NCBI RefSeq assembly: GCF_001419985.1
Contig: NZ_LJAL01000003.1
Location: forward strand, 186,001-250,000
Source: Loktanella sp. 5RATIMAR09
Lineage (GTDB): Bacteria > Pseudomonadota > Alphaproteobacteria > Rhodobacterales > Rhodobacteraceae
Length of the DNA stretch: 64,000 bases
Reading direction: 5' to 3'
Below the pieces are notes generated by a model that was given only the letters and a program-made list of their open reading frames with translations, ran no database searches and was not told where the DNA came from. The stretch's first letter is position 1; every line of letters begins with the position of its first letter. Below, in pieces: positions 53,083 through 61,594 of this stretch. A program made the position numbers and the translations under genes.

Positions 53083-54255
53083 TTAATTCCCGTCAATCAC
53101 CCCCGGCGGAATATTCTCGCCACCAATCAGGCGCTCATGCTCTTGTATGGCGAACCGGTCGGTCATCCCCGCGATATAATCGGCCACAATCCGCGCCAGC
53201 GCGGTCTGGTCGGGGGCATCTGCGACGTCCTTGCGCCATTGCTTGGGCAATTCATCGGTATTTTCCATGAAAAACGGGAAGAGATCATTGATCATCTGGG
53301 TTACAACGCCCCGCATTTCCACCACCGCAGGGGCGCGGTACATGCGTTTAAACAGAAAAGCGCGGATGACTTTGAGGTCCTCCCAAAGCGCGGGCGAAAA
53401 CTGCACCATCATCCGCCCTGCGTGCCGGATATCATGCACCGATGCCGGTGCCAGTTCGGTCAGGTTCCGGCGGCTGACGGTGATCACGTCCTCGACCAGA
53501 ATACCAAAGAACCGCCGCAGGGCTTCATGCCGCCGCCGGTAATAATTCAGATCGGGGTATTTGGCATCCACCCGCGCGAAACAGTCGCGCAGGATCGGCA
53601 GTTCGGCTAACTCGTCGGTGCTGAACAGTTCCGCCCGCAACCCGTCATGCAGATCATGGTTGTTATAGGCGATATCATCGGCCAAGGCCGCCGCCTGCGC
53701 CTCGGCATTCGCATGGGTGTGCAATTCCAGATCGTGCCGCGCGTTATAGGCGGCCAGCGCATAGGGAATGTTCCCCATGACCGGCCCGTTATGTTTGGCA
53801 ATCCCTTCAAGCGTTTCCCACGTCAGGTTCAGCCCGTCCCACTCCGCATAATGCCGCTCCAGAGAGGTCACGATATGCAGCGCCTGCGCGTTGTGATCAA
53901 AGCCGCCGTAGGGTTGCATCAGCGCATCCAGCGCCTCTTCGCCGGTATGGCCAAAGGGGGTGTGACCCAGATCATGGGCCAGTGCCACGGCCTCGGTCAG
54001 TTCCACGTTCAGATCAAGGGCCGCAGCCACTGTGCGCGCGACCTGTGCCACTTCGATCGAATGGGTCAGGCGGGTACGGAAATAATCGCCTTCATGTTCG
54101 ATAAAAACTTGGGTTTTATGCTTGAGCCGCCGAAACGCGGAGGCATGGATAATCCGGTCGCGATCACGCTGAAACGGGGACCGGAAGGTGCTTTCCTCCT
54201 CAGGGTAAAGCCGCCCGCGCGGATTGGCGGGGTCTGTCGCATAGAGCGCTGCCAT
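53083..54255 (-). CDS. dgt: dGTPase-like HD phosphohydrolase
   Basis: A 390-residue deoxyguanosinetriphosphate triphosphohydrolase-like protein. The HD metal site is RLTHSIEVAQVAR then ALAHDLGHTPFGHTGE; FRRLKHKTQVF is the typical N-terminal block. Such enzymes hydrolyse dNTPs to nucleoside and triphosphate. It lies upstream of argS in the same direction, the usual rhizobial and rhodobacterial order. It is divergent from the A-type carrier gene. Confidence 0.93.
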   Translation of the reverse strand: MAALYATDPANPRGRLYPEEESTFRSPFQRDRDRIIHASAFRRLKHKTQVFIEHEGDYFRTRLTHSIEVAQVARTVAAALDLNVELTEAVALAHDLGHTPFGHTGEEALDALMQPYGGFDHNAQALHIVTSLERHYAEWDGLNLTWETLEGIAKHNGPVMGNIPYALAAYNARHDLELHTHANAEAQAAALADDIAYNNHDLHDGLRAELFSTDELAELPILRDCFARVDAKYPDLNYYRRRHEALRRFFGILVEDVITVSRRNLTELAPASVHDIRHAGRMMVQFSPALWEDLKVIRAFLFKRMYRAPAVVEMRGVVTQMINDLFPFFMENTDELPKQWRKDVADAPDQTALARIVADYIAGMTDRFAIQEHERLIGGENIPPGVIDGN

Positions 54256-54329
54256 CTTTGATTGCCTGTCTTGTCGTGTTTGCCTGTCTTCCCTATATTA
54301 CACGTACACCCAAACCGATAGGCCCCCAC

Positions 54330-54656
54330 ATGTTCACCGTACCCCCCAAAGTCACGACACGCGCCTTTGAACGGCTGGCCGAAATCGGCGCTTCCGCCCA
54401 AGGCAAGGCCCTGCGGATCGCTGTCGAAGGTGGCGGCTGTTCTGGGTTCCAGTACGAGATCGACCTTGATGAAGCGAAAGACGACGATCTTTTGCTGTCG
54501 GAAAAGGGCGAAACCGTTGTGATCGACAGCGTATCCTTGCCGTTTCTGGCGGACGCCGTGATTGATTTCAGCGAAGAACTGATCGGTGCGCGGTTCGTGA
54601 TCAACAACCCCAATGCGTCATCCTCTTGCGGGTGCGGCACATCGTTTTCGATGTAG
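54330..54656 (+). CDS. A-type Fe-S cluster carrier (IscA/ErpA/HesB family)
   Basis: A 108-residue A-type carrier. The three cluster cysteines are in GGGCSGFQY and SSCGCGTSF. It transfers clusters to client proteins. The suf operon in this window lacks sufA, so this gene, on the other side of the window next to dgt, may supply that function. The start MFTVPPKVTTRAF was preferred over an upstream frame. ErpA- and IscA-type cannot be separated here. Confidence 0.93.
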   Translation: MFTVPPKVTTRAFERLAEIGASAQGKALRIAVEGGGCSGFQYEIDLDEAKDDDLLLSEKGETVVIDSVSLPFLADAVIDFSEELIGARFVINNPNASSSCGCGTSFSM

Positions 54657-54660
54657 ACGG

Positions 54661-55182
54661 TCAGGAACGCAACGCGTTCTGAGCAAACCGCGTAAAAACG
54701 CTTTCGCACGCATCGCGCACCGCGCGCGCCGTGCCCTCGTCCAGAGTTACTGTAATCGGGATCACCTGCCCACGCGCTTTGACAGCGACATGATAGCCGG
54801 GCGTCATATTGCGGGCCGTAGGATCAAAACGCGAGCCGCCATTGAATCCGACTGAGAACGCGAAGATCTCGGCGTAATCAAACGCGTTGGGACCAGACCG
54901 CACACCAGTCACATCAAACACAATCTCATAGGGCTTTTTTCGCCAGCCATAGTGCCAGACCAGCCAGATAAGGCTCGCTGCGATTGCCAAGAACGTGACC
55001 GCAAGATCAAATTGCGCGTCTACCACCGCCCTTGCCGCAAGGATGATACACCCAAAGATGGGCAAACCGACGACAATCGTGATGAAGGACGACACAAAAG
55101 CGCTCTGCCCAAGATAGGCCACCGCAACCGCCCCTTCGCCGTCATCACGCAGGGTCATGCTATGATTGGTCTTGGTCGCCAT
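54661..55182 (-). CDS. Membrane protein with a PH-like C-terminal domain
   Basis: A 173-residue protein with two membrane helices (about 29-50 and 60-77) and a cytoplasmic C-terminal beta domain (YEIVFDVTGVRSGPNAFDY to the end) resembling the bacterial pleckstrin-homology-like domains that follow two helices. GAGGATTTG precedes the ATG. It is convergent with the A-type carrier and divergent from xth. Function unknown. Confidence 0.6.
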   Translation of the reverse strand: MATKTNHSMTLRDDGEGAVAVAYLGQSAFVSSFITIVVGLPIFGCIILAARAVVDAQFDLAVTFLAIAASLIWLVWHYGWRKKPYEIVFDVTGVRSGPNAFDYAEIFAFSVGFNGGSRFDPTARNMTPGYHVAVKARGQVIPITVTLDEGTARAVRDACESVFTRFAQNALRS

Positions 55183-55314
55183 CAAATCCTCAGGGCTGGC
55201 TGTTACATTTCCCACGCATATACGCCCCAGTGGCCGCCTTCCATCTGCGACTGCAAGATTGCATTTGCCACGCGCCTTTGTCACAACACCGCAAAACGAT
55301 ATACAGGGCACGTC

Positions 55315-56115
55315 ATGAAAATCGCAACATTCAACATCAATGGCGTTAAGGCCCGTATCGGAGCGCTGACCGACTGGATTGATGCAGCCCAGCCCGATGT
55401 GGCGGTCCTGCAAGAGATCAAATCGGTGGATGAGGGATTTCCCCGCGAGATTTTTGAGGACAAAGGCTATAACGTCGAAACCCACGGGCAAAAAGGGTTC
55501 AACGGCGTCGCGATCCTGTCCAAATTCCCGCTCGAAGATGTAACACGCGGCCTGCCCGGTGCGGCGGGTGCGGGGCGCGAGGGCGTCGACGACGAAGAGG
55601 CCCGCTATATCGAGGCTACCGTGGTCGGTGAAAAGGCCGTGCGGATTTGCGGGCTGTACCTGCCCAACGGCAACCCTGCGCCGGGGCCGAAGTACGACTA
55701 TAAACTGCGCTGGATGGAACGGCTGCACGCGCGTGCCGCCGAACTGATCGCACATGAAGAAGTAGCGCTAATGTGCGGGGATTATAATATTATCCCCCAA
55801 ACAGAGGATGCCGCCCGCCCTGACGCATGGCGCGATGACGCGTTGTTCCGGATCGAAAGCCGCGAAGCGTTCCGCCGCATCGTCAACCTTGGTTACACCG
55901 AGGCCTTCCGCGCGCGCGAAGCAGGCCCCGGGCACTATTCCTTTTGGGATTATCAGGCAGGTGCGTGGGACAAAAACGACGGCATCCGCATCGACCACTT
56001 TCTACTGACACCGCAATGCGCGGACCTTTTGAACAATTGCTGGATCGAAAGCGAAGTGCGTGGCCGCGAGAAACCCTCGGATCACGTGCCTGTCTGGGTA
56101 GATCTTGCCGCCTAG
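55315..56115 (+). CDS. xth: Exodeoxyribonuclease III / AP endonuclease
   Basis: A 266-residue Xth of the EEP superfamily, which cuts at abasic sites and trims 3' ends in base-excision repair. FNINGVKAR, LQEIKSVD (catalytic Glu), GDYNIIP and the C-terminal SDHVPV (catalytic Asp-His) are present. Length is standard. The upstream in-frame region overlaps the divergent membrane-protein gene and was excluded. Confidence 0.96.
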   Translation: MKIATFNINGVKARIGALTDWIDAAQPDVAVLQEIKSVDEGFPREIFEDKGYNVETHGQKGFNGVAILSKFPLEDVTRGLPGAAGAGREGVDDEEARYIEATVVGEKAVRICGLYLPNGNPAPGPKYDYKLRWMERLHARAAELIAHEEVALMCGDYNIIPQTEDAARPDAWRDDALFRIESREAFRRIVNLGYTEAFRAREAGPGHYSFWDYQAGAWDKNDGIRIDHFLLTPQCADLLNNCWIESEVRGREKPSDHVPVWVDLAA

Positions 56116-56169
56116 CTTGTTGATCGGCTATTGTCGGTGCTTTAGGTCGCATTTCAGGAGCACAGACGC

Positions 56170-56490
56170 ATGCTTCGCAAGTTAATCAGTATCGCAGTTG
56201 TTGCTGTCACGTTGCCGACAATCAGTCAGGCACAGTGCCGCATCGCCGTCGCGGGCACCGCCTGCGTTGCGATCCCCCAGCCCTTGACGCCGCAACCCGG
56301 CCCGGTCGAGATTGGCGACACGCTTGAGCGTGGGCAGTATTCCATGATCATGAACGCCCGCTATTACGGCCTGCCCACGGTCAGCGATGGTTGGGTCTAT
56401 TTCCGGATCGAGGATGAGATCTACCGCGTCGATTGGCGCAGCCATAAAGTGTTGGAACGGGTCACGGATCAGGCCAGCCGGAACTGGTAA
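56170..56490 (+). CDS. RcnB-like small periplasmic protein
   Basis: A 106-residue protein with a signal peptide (about 1-22, ISQAQ) and a C-terminal module ARYYGLPTVSDGWVYFRIED, then IYRVDWRSHKVLERV, similar to the RcnB-type repeat found in many periplasmic proteins. The two cysteines (QCRIAVAGTAC) may form a disulfide. A link to metal homeostasis is only by analogy with RcnB. Confidence 0.65.
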   Translation: MLRKLISIAVVAVTLPTISQAQCRIAVAGTACVAIPQPLTPQPGPVEIGDTLERGQYSMIMNARYYGLPTVSDGWVYFRIEDEIYRVDWRSHKVLERVTDQASRNW

Positions 56491-56853
56491 GCCCCGCAGA
56501 GACATCAAATCCGAACGCGCGCCTTAGCGTTGGGGCACTGCGCGGTCAGATACTGCTTTTACAGCCTCATTGCAGCCACACAGCGGACGCTTGCACACAA
56601 ATGAAAGCGTCGTGCGCCGGATCGAGATTGCCAGCGACATTTCAGTGGCCGAAACAACACCAGATCGCAGGCGTGTGGCTGGTTTTTGGGCGTACTTATG
56701 AAAATCAATCAACAACATGATTGAAACATGTCGACGCAATTTGCCGAAAACAGGGCAAAACATGGAAACAATAAAGGTATTGACGGGCATTGTTGCGGCA
56801 GTTGCGACACCGCTCAACGGCGCTTGACGCGCATGCGCGCGCGCATGTGCCCG
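56491..56853. other. 363-base gap: AT-rich stretch, possible micro-ORF, palindrome
   Basis: No recognised gene. Bases 56690-56790 are AT-rich for this genome. A short plus-strand frame (56762-56827) starts METIKVLTGIVAAVATPLNG with AGGG upstream and could be extended in frame to an earlier ATG. A perfect 16-base palindrome CATGCGCGCGCGCATG lies at 56832-56847, just beyond the end of the monooxygenase gene. Confidence 0.4.
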
Positions 56854-58002
56854 TTAGGCCGTCACATCGTGATCGTAAAGCCAGCTCATCCGGTTTAGAA
56901 ACGCCGCAGGTGCCATCTTGCCCAAGGTCCGCAAGCCCGCGTGCGCCACCATGCGCTGCACGCCGCCCAAGTGATATTTCCGCGCGTTCTTGTTCGCGGC
57001 TTCAATCGCGCGCACAACGCGCGCGCGGCGCTTGGCCTGATAGCTGCGCAAGCCCGCTTCGATTGCGGCATCCTCATCACAGCAGCGCGCCAGCGTATAG
57101 GCATCTTCAATCGCCAGATTGGCCCCCTGCGCCAGAAATGGCAGCGTGGGATGCGCCGCATCACCCAAAATCGCAATCGCGCCGCTGTGCCAGTTGGCCG
57201 CAACCGGATGCCGGAACAGCCCCCAAAGCCGCGCGTCATCCACTTTGGACAAGATGCTTTTGGCATCCCATCCGCAATCGGCGAAAGCCATCCGCAGGTT
57301 GCCGGGATCATCGGCGTGGTGCCAGCCTTCCTTGGCCCATTGGCTGCGTTCCTGGACCGCGACAATATTCAACCGGCCGCCAAGCAGCGGATAGGTTACC
57401 ATATGACGGCCCGGTGCCATCCAGATACGCGCCACCGGATCGGTTCTGTCGCTCTTGATCGTGGCGCGCCATGCGACCTGACCGGTGAAGAAAGGATCGC
57501 TTGGTTTGTTGATCGCCCGCCGCACGACCGAATGGATGCCATCCGCCCCGACCGTCAGCGCAGGGCGCACCGTCTCGCCATTTGTTTCAAAGCTGCCGTC
57601 GGGGTACAGAGCCGTCACCTGAGCGCCCAGCTTGACCGTGACACCGGCCCCGTCACAGCCGCGCGCCAGAATATCAATCAAGGCGGCACGGTGATAAAAG
57701 CGGTAATGCGGCGATTGCGTGGTCAGGTCAAACCGGGTGATTTCCTTGCTGGACATGGCATCCATCGGCACAACGGCTTCGGCCGTCACGCCAGACGCCG
57801 CCAGTGCCTGCGCAAGGCCAAGCGCATCAAGGGCGCGGGCACCATTTGGGGTAATCTGCAAACCAGCCCCGACCTCTGTCAGCGCTGGTGCTTGTTCGTA
57901 AACCGTGACATTTGCCCCACTGCGCGCAAAGGCGAGTGCGGCGGTCAACCCACCAATGCCGCCGCCAATGACGGCGATGTCACGGCTTTGGTTGTGGGCC
58001 AT
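56854..58002 (-). CDS. FAD-dependent monooxygenase (salicylate hydroxylase-like)
   Basis: A 382-residue group A flavin monooxygenase. The FAD-binding GGGIGGLTAALAFARSG (residues 13-29), the DG motif (VGADGIHSVVR) and the GD motif (GDAAHPTLPFLAQGANLAIE) are intact. These enzymes hydroxylate aromatic rings with NAD(P)H. GxGxxG and overall length match the 3-hydroxybenzoate/salicylate hydroxylase branch. It starts one base after the dksA stop, an association often seen in Rhodobacterales. Substrate unknown. Confidence 0.88.
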   Translation of the reverse strand: MAHNQSRDIAVIGGGIGGLTAALAFARSGANVTVYEQAPALTEVGAGLQITPNGARALDALGLAQALAASGVTAEAVVPMDAMSSKEITRFDLTTQSPHYRFYHRAALIDILARGCDGAGVTVKLGAQVTALYPDGSFETNGETVRPALTVGADGIHSVVRRAINKPSDPFFTGQVAWRATIKSDRTDPVARIWMAPGRHMVTYPLLGGRLNIVAVQERSQWAKEGWHHADDPGNLRMAFADCGWDAKSILSKVDDARLWGLFRHPVAANWHSGAIAILGDAAHPTLPFLAQGANLAIEDAYTLARCCDEDAAIEAGLRSYQAKRRARVVRAIEAANKNARKYHLGGVQRMVAHAGLRTLGKMAPAAFLNRMSWLYDHDVTA

Positions 58003-58003
58003 C

Positions 58004-58426
58004 CTAGTCGTCCCGATGCACCTTTTCACGGCGCTCGTGGCGTTCTTGCGCCTCAAGGCTCATGGTGGCGATAGGGCGTGCATCCAGACGCTTGAGCGAA
58101 ATAGGCTCGCCGGTGATTTCGCAGTAGCCGTATTCGCCCTGTTCGATCCGGCGCAATGCCGCGTCGATCTTTGTGACCAGCTTGCGCTGGCGGTCACGTG
58201 TGCGCAGCTCAAGCGAACGGTCGGTCTCTTCGGACGCGCGATCAGCCACATCAGGGATATTGCGTGTCTGGTCTTTCATGCCTGCGACAGTGTCGCGGCT
58301 GTCTTCGAGCAGTTCGGCCTTCCAGGCCAGCAGCTTGCGACGGAAATATTCGGTCTGCCGTTCATTCATGAATGGTTCGTCATCAGCGGGGCGATAGTCG
58401 TCTCCAAGAAACACTTCTGCCTTCAT
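58004..58426 (-). CDS. dksA: RNA polymerase-binding protein DksA
   Basis: A 140-residue DksA that works with ppGpp at RNA polymerase. The coiled-coil tip DVADRAS carries the functional Asp-x-x-Asp-x-Ala pattern (residues 59-64). The zinc-finger region YGYCEITGEPIS has only Cys102; the other three zinc cysteines of E. coli DksA are replaced. The R. sphaeroides DksA homologue, shown to act like DksA, is of this low-cysteine type (recalled). ATG 58426 was chosen because AGAGG is properly spaced from it. Confidence 0.93.
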   Translation of the reverse strand: MKAEVFLGDDYRPADDEPFMNERQTEYFRRKLLAWKAELLEDSRDTVAGMKDQTRNIPDVADRASEETDRSLELRTRDRQRKLVTKIDAALRRIEQGEYGYCEITGEPISLKRLDARPIATMSLEAQERHERREKVHRDD

Positions 58427-58474
58427 ATTCATACCCTCTTGCATTGGTGCGCGCTGACGCGTCACGCTCACCCC

Positions 58475-58495
58475 AACCCCAATTTTGTCGGGGTT
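58475..58495. promoter_or_regulatory. Hairpin in the dksA leader
   Basis: AACCCC and GGGGTT flank a nine-base AT-rich loop about 50 bases upstream of the dksA start. In the dksA leader RNA it could form a 6-bp stem; its role is unknown. Confidence 0.3.
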
Positions 58496-58602
58496 TACTT
58501 GGTTCCCGATGCGCTGTCACCCCCCATTTTTGCAAGCCTCGCAGGGTGTTGATGATCCCGAATGTCCTGTTAGGTTACGTTTGCAAATCAAAGGGCAAGC
58601 AG

Positions 58603-59442
58603 ATGCAATTCACCGGAACCGAGACCTATATCGCCACTGACGACCTGACGATGGCCGTGAATGCAGCCGTCACGCTGGAACGCCCGCTTTTGGTCAAGGG
58701 CGAACCTGGAACCGGCAAGACCGAGCTTGCGCGACAGGTCAGCGCGGCGCTTGGGCTGCCCATGATCGAATGGCACATCAAGTCCACGACCAAGGCGCAA
58801 CAGGGGCTTTACGAATATGACGCCGTCAGCCGTTTGCGTGATAGCCAGCTAGGCGATGCGCGGGTGCATGACGTGGCCAATTATATCAAAAAGGGCAAGC
58901 TTTGGCAGGCCTTCGGGGCAGACGGCAAGGTGGTGTTGCTCATTGATGAAATCGACAAGGCCGATATCGAATTCCCCAACGACCTGTTGCAGGAACTGGA
59001 CCGGATGGAATTCCACGTCTACGAGACCGGCGAGACCGTAAAGGCCATCCACCGCCCCGTCGTCATCATCACATCCAACAACGAAAAAGAGTTGCCCGAC
59101 GCCTTTTTGCGCCGCTGCTTTTTCCATTACATCCGCTTTCCCGATATCGAAACCATGCGCAGAATCGTCGAGGTGCATCATCCCGGGATCAAGGAACAAC
59201 TGCTGACAACCGCACTCACCCAATTCTATGAGTTGCGCGAAACGGCGGGCCTGAAGAAAAAGCCGTCCACCTCCGAAGTGCTGGACTGGCTCAAGCTGCT
59301 CTTGGCGGAGGATTTGAGCGCCGAAGACCTCAAACGCGACGGGGCCAATGCGCTGCCCAAACTGCACGGTGCCCTGCTGAAGAATGAGCAGGACGTGCAT
59401 TTGTTCGAGCGGCTGGCATTTATGGCACGCGGGCAGCGCTAG
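58603..59442 (+). CDS. MoxR-family AAA+ ATPase
   Basis: A 279-residue AAA+ ATPase of the MoxR superfamily. Walker A GEPGTGKT (33-40), Walker B VVLLIDEIDKAD (110-121), sensor 1 IITSNNEKE and the arginine-finger region DAFLRRCFFHYIRF are present. MoxR proteins act with VWA proteins as metal- or cofactor-inserting chaperones. A CoxE-type VWA protein is encoded 2.1 kb downstream in the same direction. AAGGG lies eight bases before the ATG. Confidence 0.93.
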   Translation: MQFTGTETYIATDDLTMAVNAAVTLERPLLVKGEPGTGKTELARQVSAALGLPMIEWHIKSTTKAQQGLYEYDAVSRLRDSQLGDARVHDVANYIKKGKLWQAFGADGKVVLLIDEIDKADIEFPNDLLQELDRMEFHVYETGETVKAIHRPVVIITSNNEKELPDAFLRRCFFHYIRFPDIETMRRIVEVHHPGIKEQLLTTALTQFYELRETAGLKKKPSTSEVLDWLKLLLAEDLSAEDLKRDGANALPKLHGALLKNEQDVHLFERLAFMARGQR

Positions 59443-59606
59443 CATCTTGTTTGGTCCCGCTGCCGACATGCCTGCATGTCTGCCCCTTAGGGATCGTTAC
59501 CGCCTGCGCCCCTGCCGAACGCCGTACCGCGCACAGCTAATTGACTGGCCCTGCGCGCAAACACGGCTATTGTTGTCCAAAGATATAAAAAGAACGAGCG
59601 CACCGC

Positions 59607-60065
59607 ATGACCTCCACCGCTTCCGTCACGATCCGCCCGCTTGAGGCGAAAGATGAAACCGCGTGGCGCGCGCTTTGGACAGGGTATCTGGAATTTTACA
59701 ATTCCAACGTGCCTGAGGCGGTCTATGCCAGCACCTTTGCGCGCCTGTTGGGTGATGACACTCAGGATTTTCACGGCAAGGTTGCCGAGCAGGACGGGGT
59801 CGTTGTGGGGTTGGTGCACTATCTTTTTCACCGCCACTGCTGGCGGGTTGAGAATGTGTGTTATCTGCAGGATCTCTACGCCGATCCGGCCGTGCGCGGC
59901 ACAGGGATCGGGCGCAAATTGATCGAAGCGGTCTATGCCGCTGCAGATCATGCGGGCGCACCTGCAGTCTATTGGCTGACGCAAGAGGATAACGTTGCAG
60001 GCCGCCAGCTTTATGACCGTGTGGGCCAGAAAACCGACTTCATCAAATACGCCAGACCCGCATGA
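59607..60065 (+). CDS. GNAT family N-acetyltransferase
   Basis: A 152-residue GNAT protein. The acetyl-CoA loop is LYADPAVRGTGIGRKLIEAV (about 91-110). The short WRALWTGYLEFYN start resembles small-molecule acetyltransferases. It lies between moxR and the DUF2927 gene; the next ATG overlaps its stop (ATGA). A 7-2-7 palindrome (59465-59480) lies in the 164-base gap upstream. The substrate is unknown. Confidence 0.88.
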   Translation: MTSTASVTIRPLEAKDETAWRALWTGYLEFYNSNVPEAVYASTFARLLGDDTQDFHGKVAEQDGVVVGLVHYLFHRHCWRVENVCYLQDLYADPAVRGTGIGRKLIEAVYAAADHAGAPAVYWLTQEDNVAGRQLYDRVGQKTDFIKYARPA

Positions 60066-61408
60066 AGTACCTTGCCGCTTTCGCCCTCGCCTTTGTTGCG
60101 GGCTGCGCCCAGATGCCTGCGGGGCCAGACCCGGTGCGTCTCACTTTTCCGGAAATGGCGCGTTTTGCGGGTGAAAGCCCCGGCCCGTCAACGCGCCCGA
60201 ATGCGGAGATTGCGCTGGATTTCGTGGATCTGGCGTTTCGCATGGAAAGCGGACGGCCTTTGCCCGTCCTGACCCGCTTTGAAGGGCCGATCACTGTGCG
60301 CGTCGTCGGACAGCTGCGCCCCGAAAACCGGCAGGATCTTGAGGCACTCTTGCGCCGTCTGCGCAACGAGGCCCGAATTGATATCCGGCTGACCAATGAC
60401 ACCGACGCCAATATCGTCATCGAGGCCCTGCCCAATCGCACCCTCCAGCGCGTCGCGCCCAATGCCGCCTGTTTTGTGGTGCCGCGCGTCCAGAGCTGGA
60501 CCGAACTGCGCGCCGCGCGTAGCACCCCCACCCTTGACTGGGCTACCCTGCAACAGCGGGACAAAGCGGCAATTTTCCTGCCATCGGATGTGACGGCGCA
60601 GGAAGTGCGCGATTGCCTGCATGAAGAACTCGCACAGGCCCTCGGCCCGCTGAACGATCTCTACCGGCTGCCTGATTCTGTCTTTAATGATGACAACATG
60701 CACGCCGTGCTTACCGGTTTCGATATGCTGATCCTGCGGGCGTATTATGCCCCCGAATTGCGCAGCGGTATGTCCGAACGGCAAGTGGCAGACCGCCTGC
60801 CCGCGATCCTTGCGCGAATGAACCCGGGCGGACAGCGCCCCGGCGGTCAGATTCCGTCCGGCACATCACGGGCATGGATCAATGAAATGACAACCGCTCT
60901 GGGCAATGGCGCGTCCGAACCGCGCCGCAGGCAGGCTGCGGCTCGTGCTGTCGCGATCGGGCAATCACTGGGTTGGACCGGCCCGCGCGAAGGCTTTGCC
61001 AATTATGCCTACGGTCGGCTGCAAATCGGCAATGACGCGGCCCTTTCTTTGGGCGCGTTCAACGCCGCGGGCCGCGCTTATGCGCAAACGCCTGCGACCA
61101 GTATCCATGCCGCCCATATCGCCCTGCAACTGGCCGCTTTCACGCTGATTTCACGCGATGCCGACGCCACCATCGCGCTGACAACCCCCGCCATTGAAAG
61201 CGCGCGCCGCCATGAGAACGCGGCCCTGATGTCGCTGTTGATGATGTTCAAGGCCGAAGCGCTTGATCTCAAAGGCGAGACCGAGGCGGGCATGGCCCTG
61301 CGTCTGGACAGTCTGGGATGGGCGCTTTATGGCTTGGGCGACCGGGACGAGGTTATCGAAAGGCTCAATGAAATTGCGTCCTTGGCCCCACCTCCGCCCC
61401 CAACTTAA
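60062..61408 (+). CDS. DUF2927 lipoprotein
   Basis: A 448-residue protein with a lipobox (FVAGC, Cys15) and a DUF2927 domain at about 45-240. The domain contains CLHEELAQALGPLNDLYRLP (185-204) and FDMLILRAYYAPELRSGM, an arrangement that recalls metallopeptidase helices but lacks a clear HExxH. The C-terminal part (about 280-440) is helical and repeat-like (TPR-like), ending in a proline tail. It is coupled to the GNAT gene and followed after 15 bases by the 55-residue membrane protein. Function unknown; probably faces the periplasm. Confidence 0.8.
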   Translation: MKYLAAFALAFVAGCAQMPAGPDPVRLTFPEMARFAGESPGPSTRPNAEIALDFVDLAFRMESGRPLPVLTRFEGPITVRVVGQLRPENRQDLEALLRRLRNEARIDIRLTNDTDANIVIEALPNRTLQRVAPNAACFVVPRVQSWTELRAARSTPTLDWATLQQRDKAAIFLPSDVTAQEVRDCLHEELAQALGPLNDLYRLPDSVFNDDNMHAVLTGFDMLILRAYYAPELRSGMSERQVADRLPAILARMNPGGQRPGGQIPSGTSRAWINEMTTALGNGASEPRRRQAAARAVAIGQSLGWTGPREGFANYAYGRLQIGNDAALSLGAFNAAGRAYAQTPATSIHAAHIALQLAAFTLISRDADATIALTTPAIESARRHENAALMSLLMMFKAEALDLKGETEAGMALRLDSLGWALYGLGDRDEVIERLNEIASLAPPPPPT

Positions 61409-61423
61409 CAAAGGCCCTCTGCA

Positions 61424-61591
61424 ATGATCTTTCCGCTTTCAGGTATGCTTTTTGGCGCAGTTTTTGGTGCGTTGCGCGCCAAGTCCAAGGGTGGCAAGCC
61501 AAAGGATATGCTGCAATGGGGGGCCGTGTTTGCGATTATCTTTGGCCTGATCGGTATGTTCATCCTGATCTTTTTGCAGCGCAGCCTTTGA
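61424..61591 (+). CDS. 55-residue two-helix membrane protein
   Basis: A short frame encodes MIFPLSGMLFGAVFGALRAK, then a Gly/Lys-rich loop (SKGGKPKDMLQW) and a second hydrophobic helix (AIIFGLIGMFILIFL). AAAGG precedes the ATG. It ends three bases before the VWA gene. Spacing, codon bias and hydrophobic pattern make it real. It may anchor or regulate the neighbouring VWA protein. Confidence 0.75.
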   Translation: MIFPLSGMLFGAVFGALRAKSKGGKPKDMLQWGAVFAIIFGLIGMFILIFLQRSL

Positions 61592-61594
61592 TCC

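Noticed and set aside
53083..54255. dGTPase-like protein as a phage-defence dNTPase
   Set aside because: It is in the conserved housekeeping position next to argS and an A-type carrier, with typical length and motifs.
56524..56817. A 97-residue minus-strand frame in the largest gap
   Set aside because: No ribosome-binding site or family features, irregular composition; likely chance.
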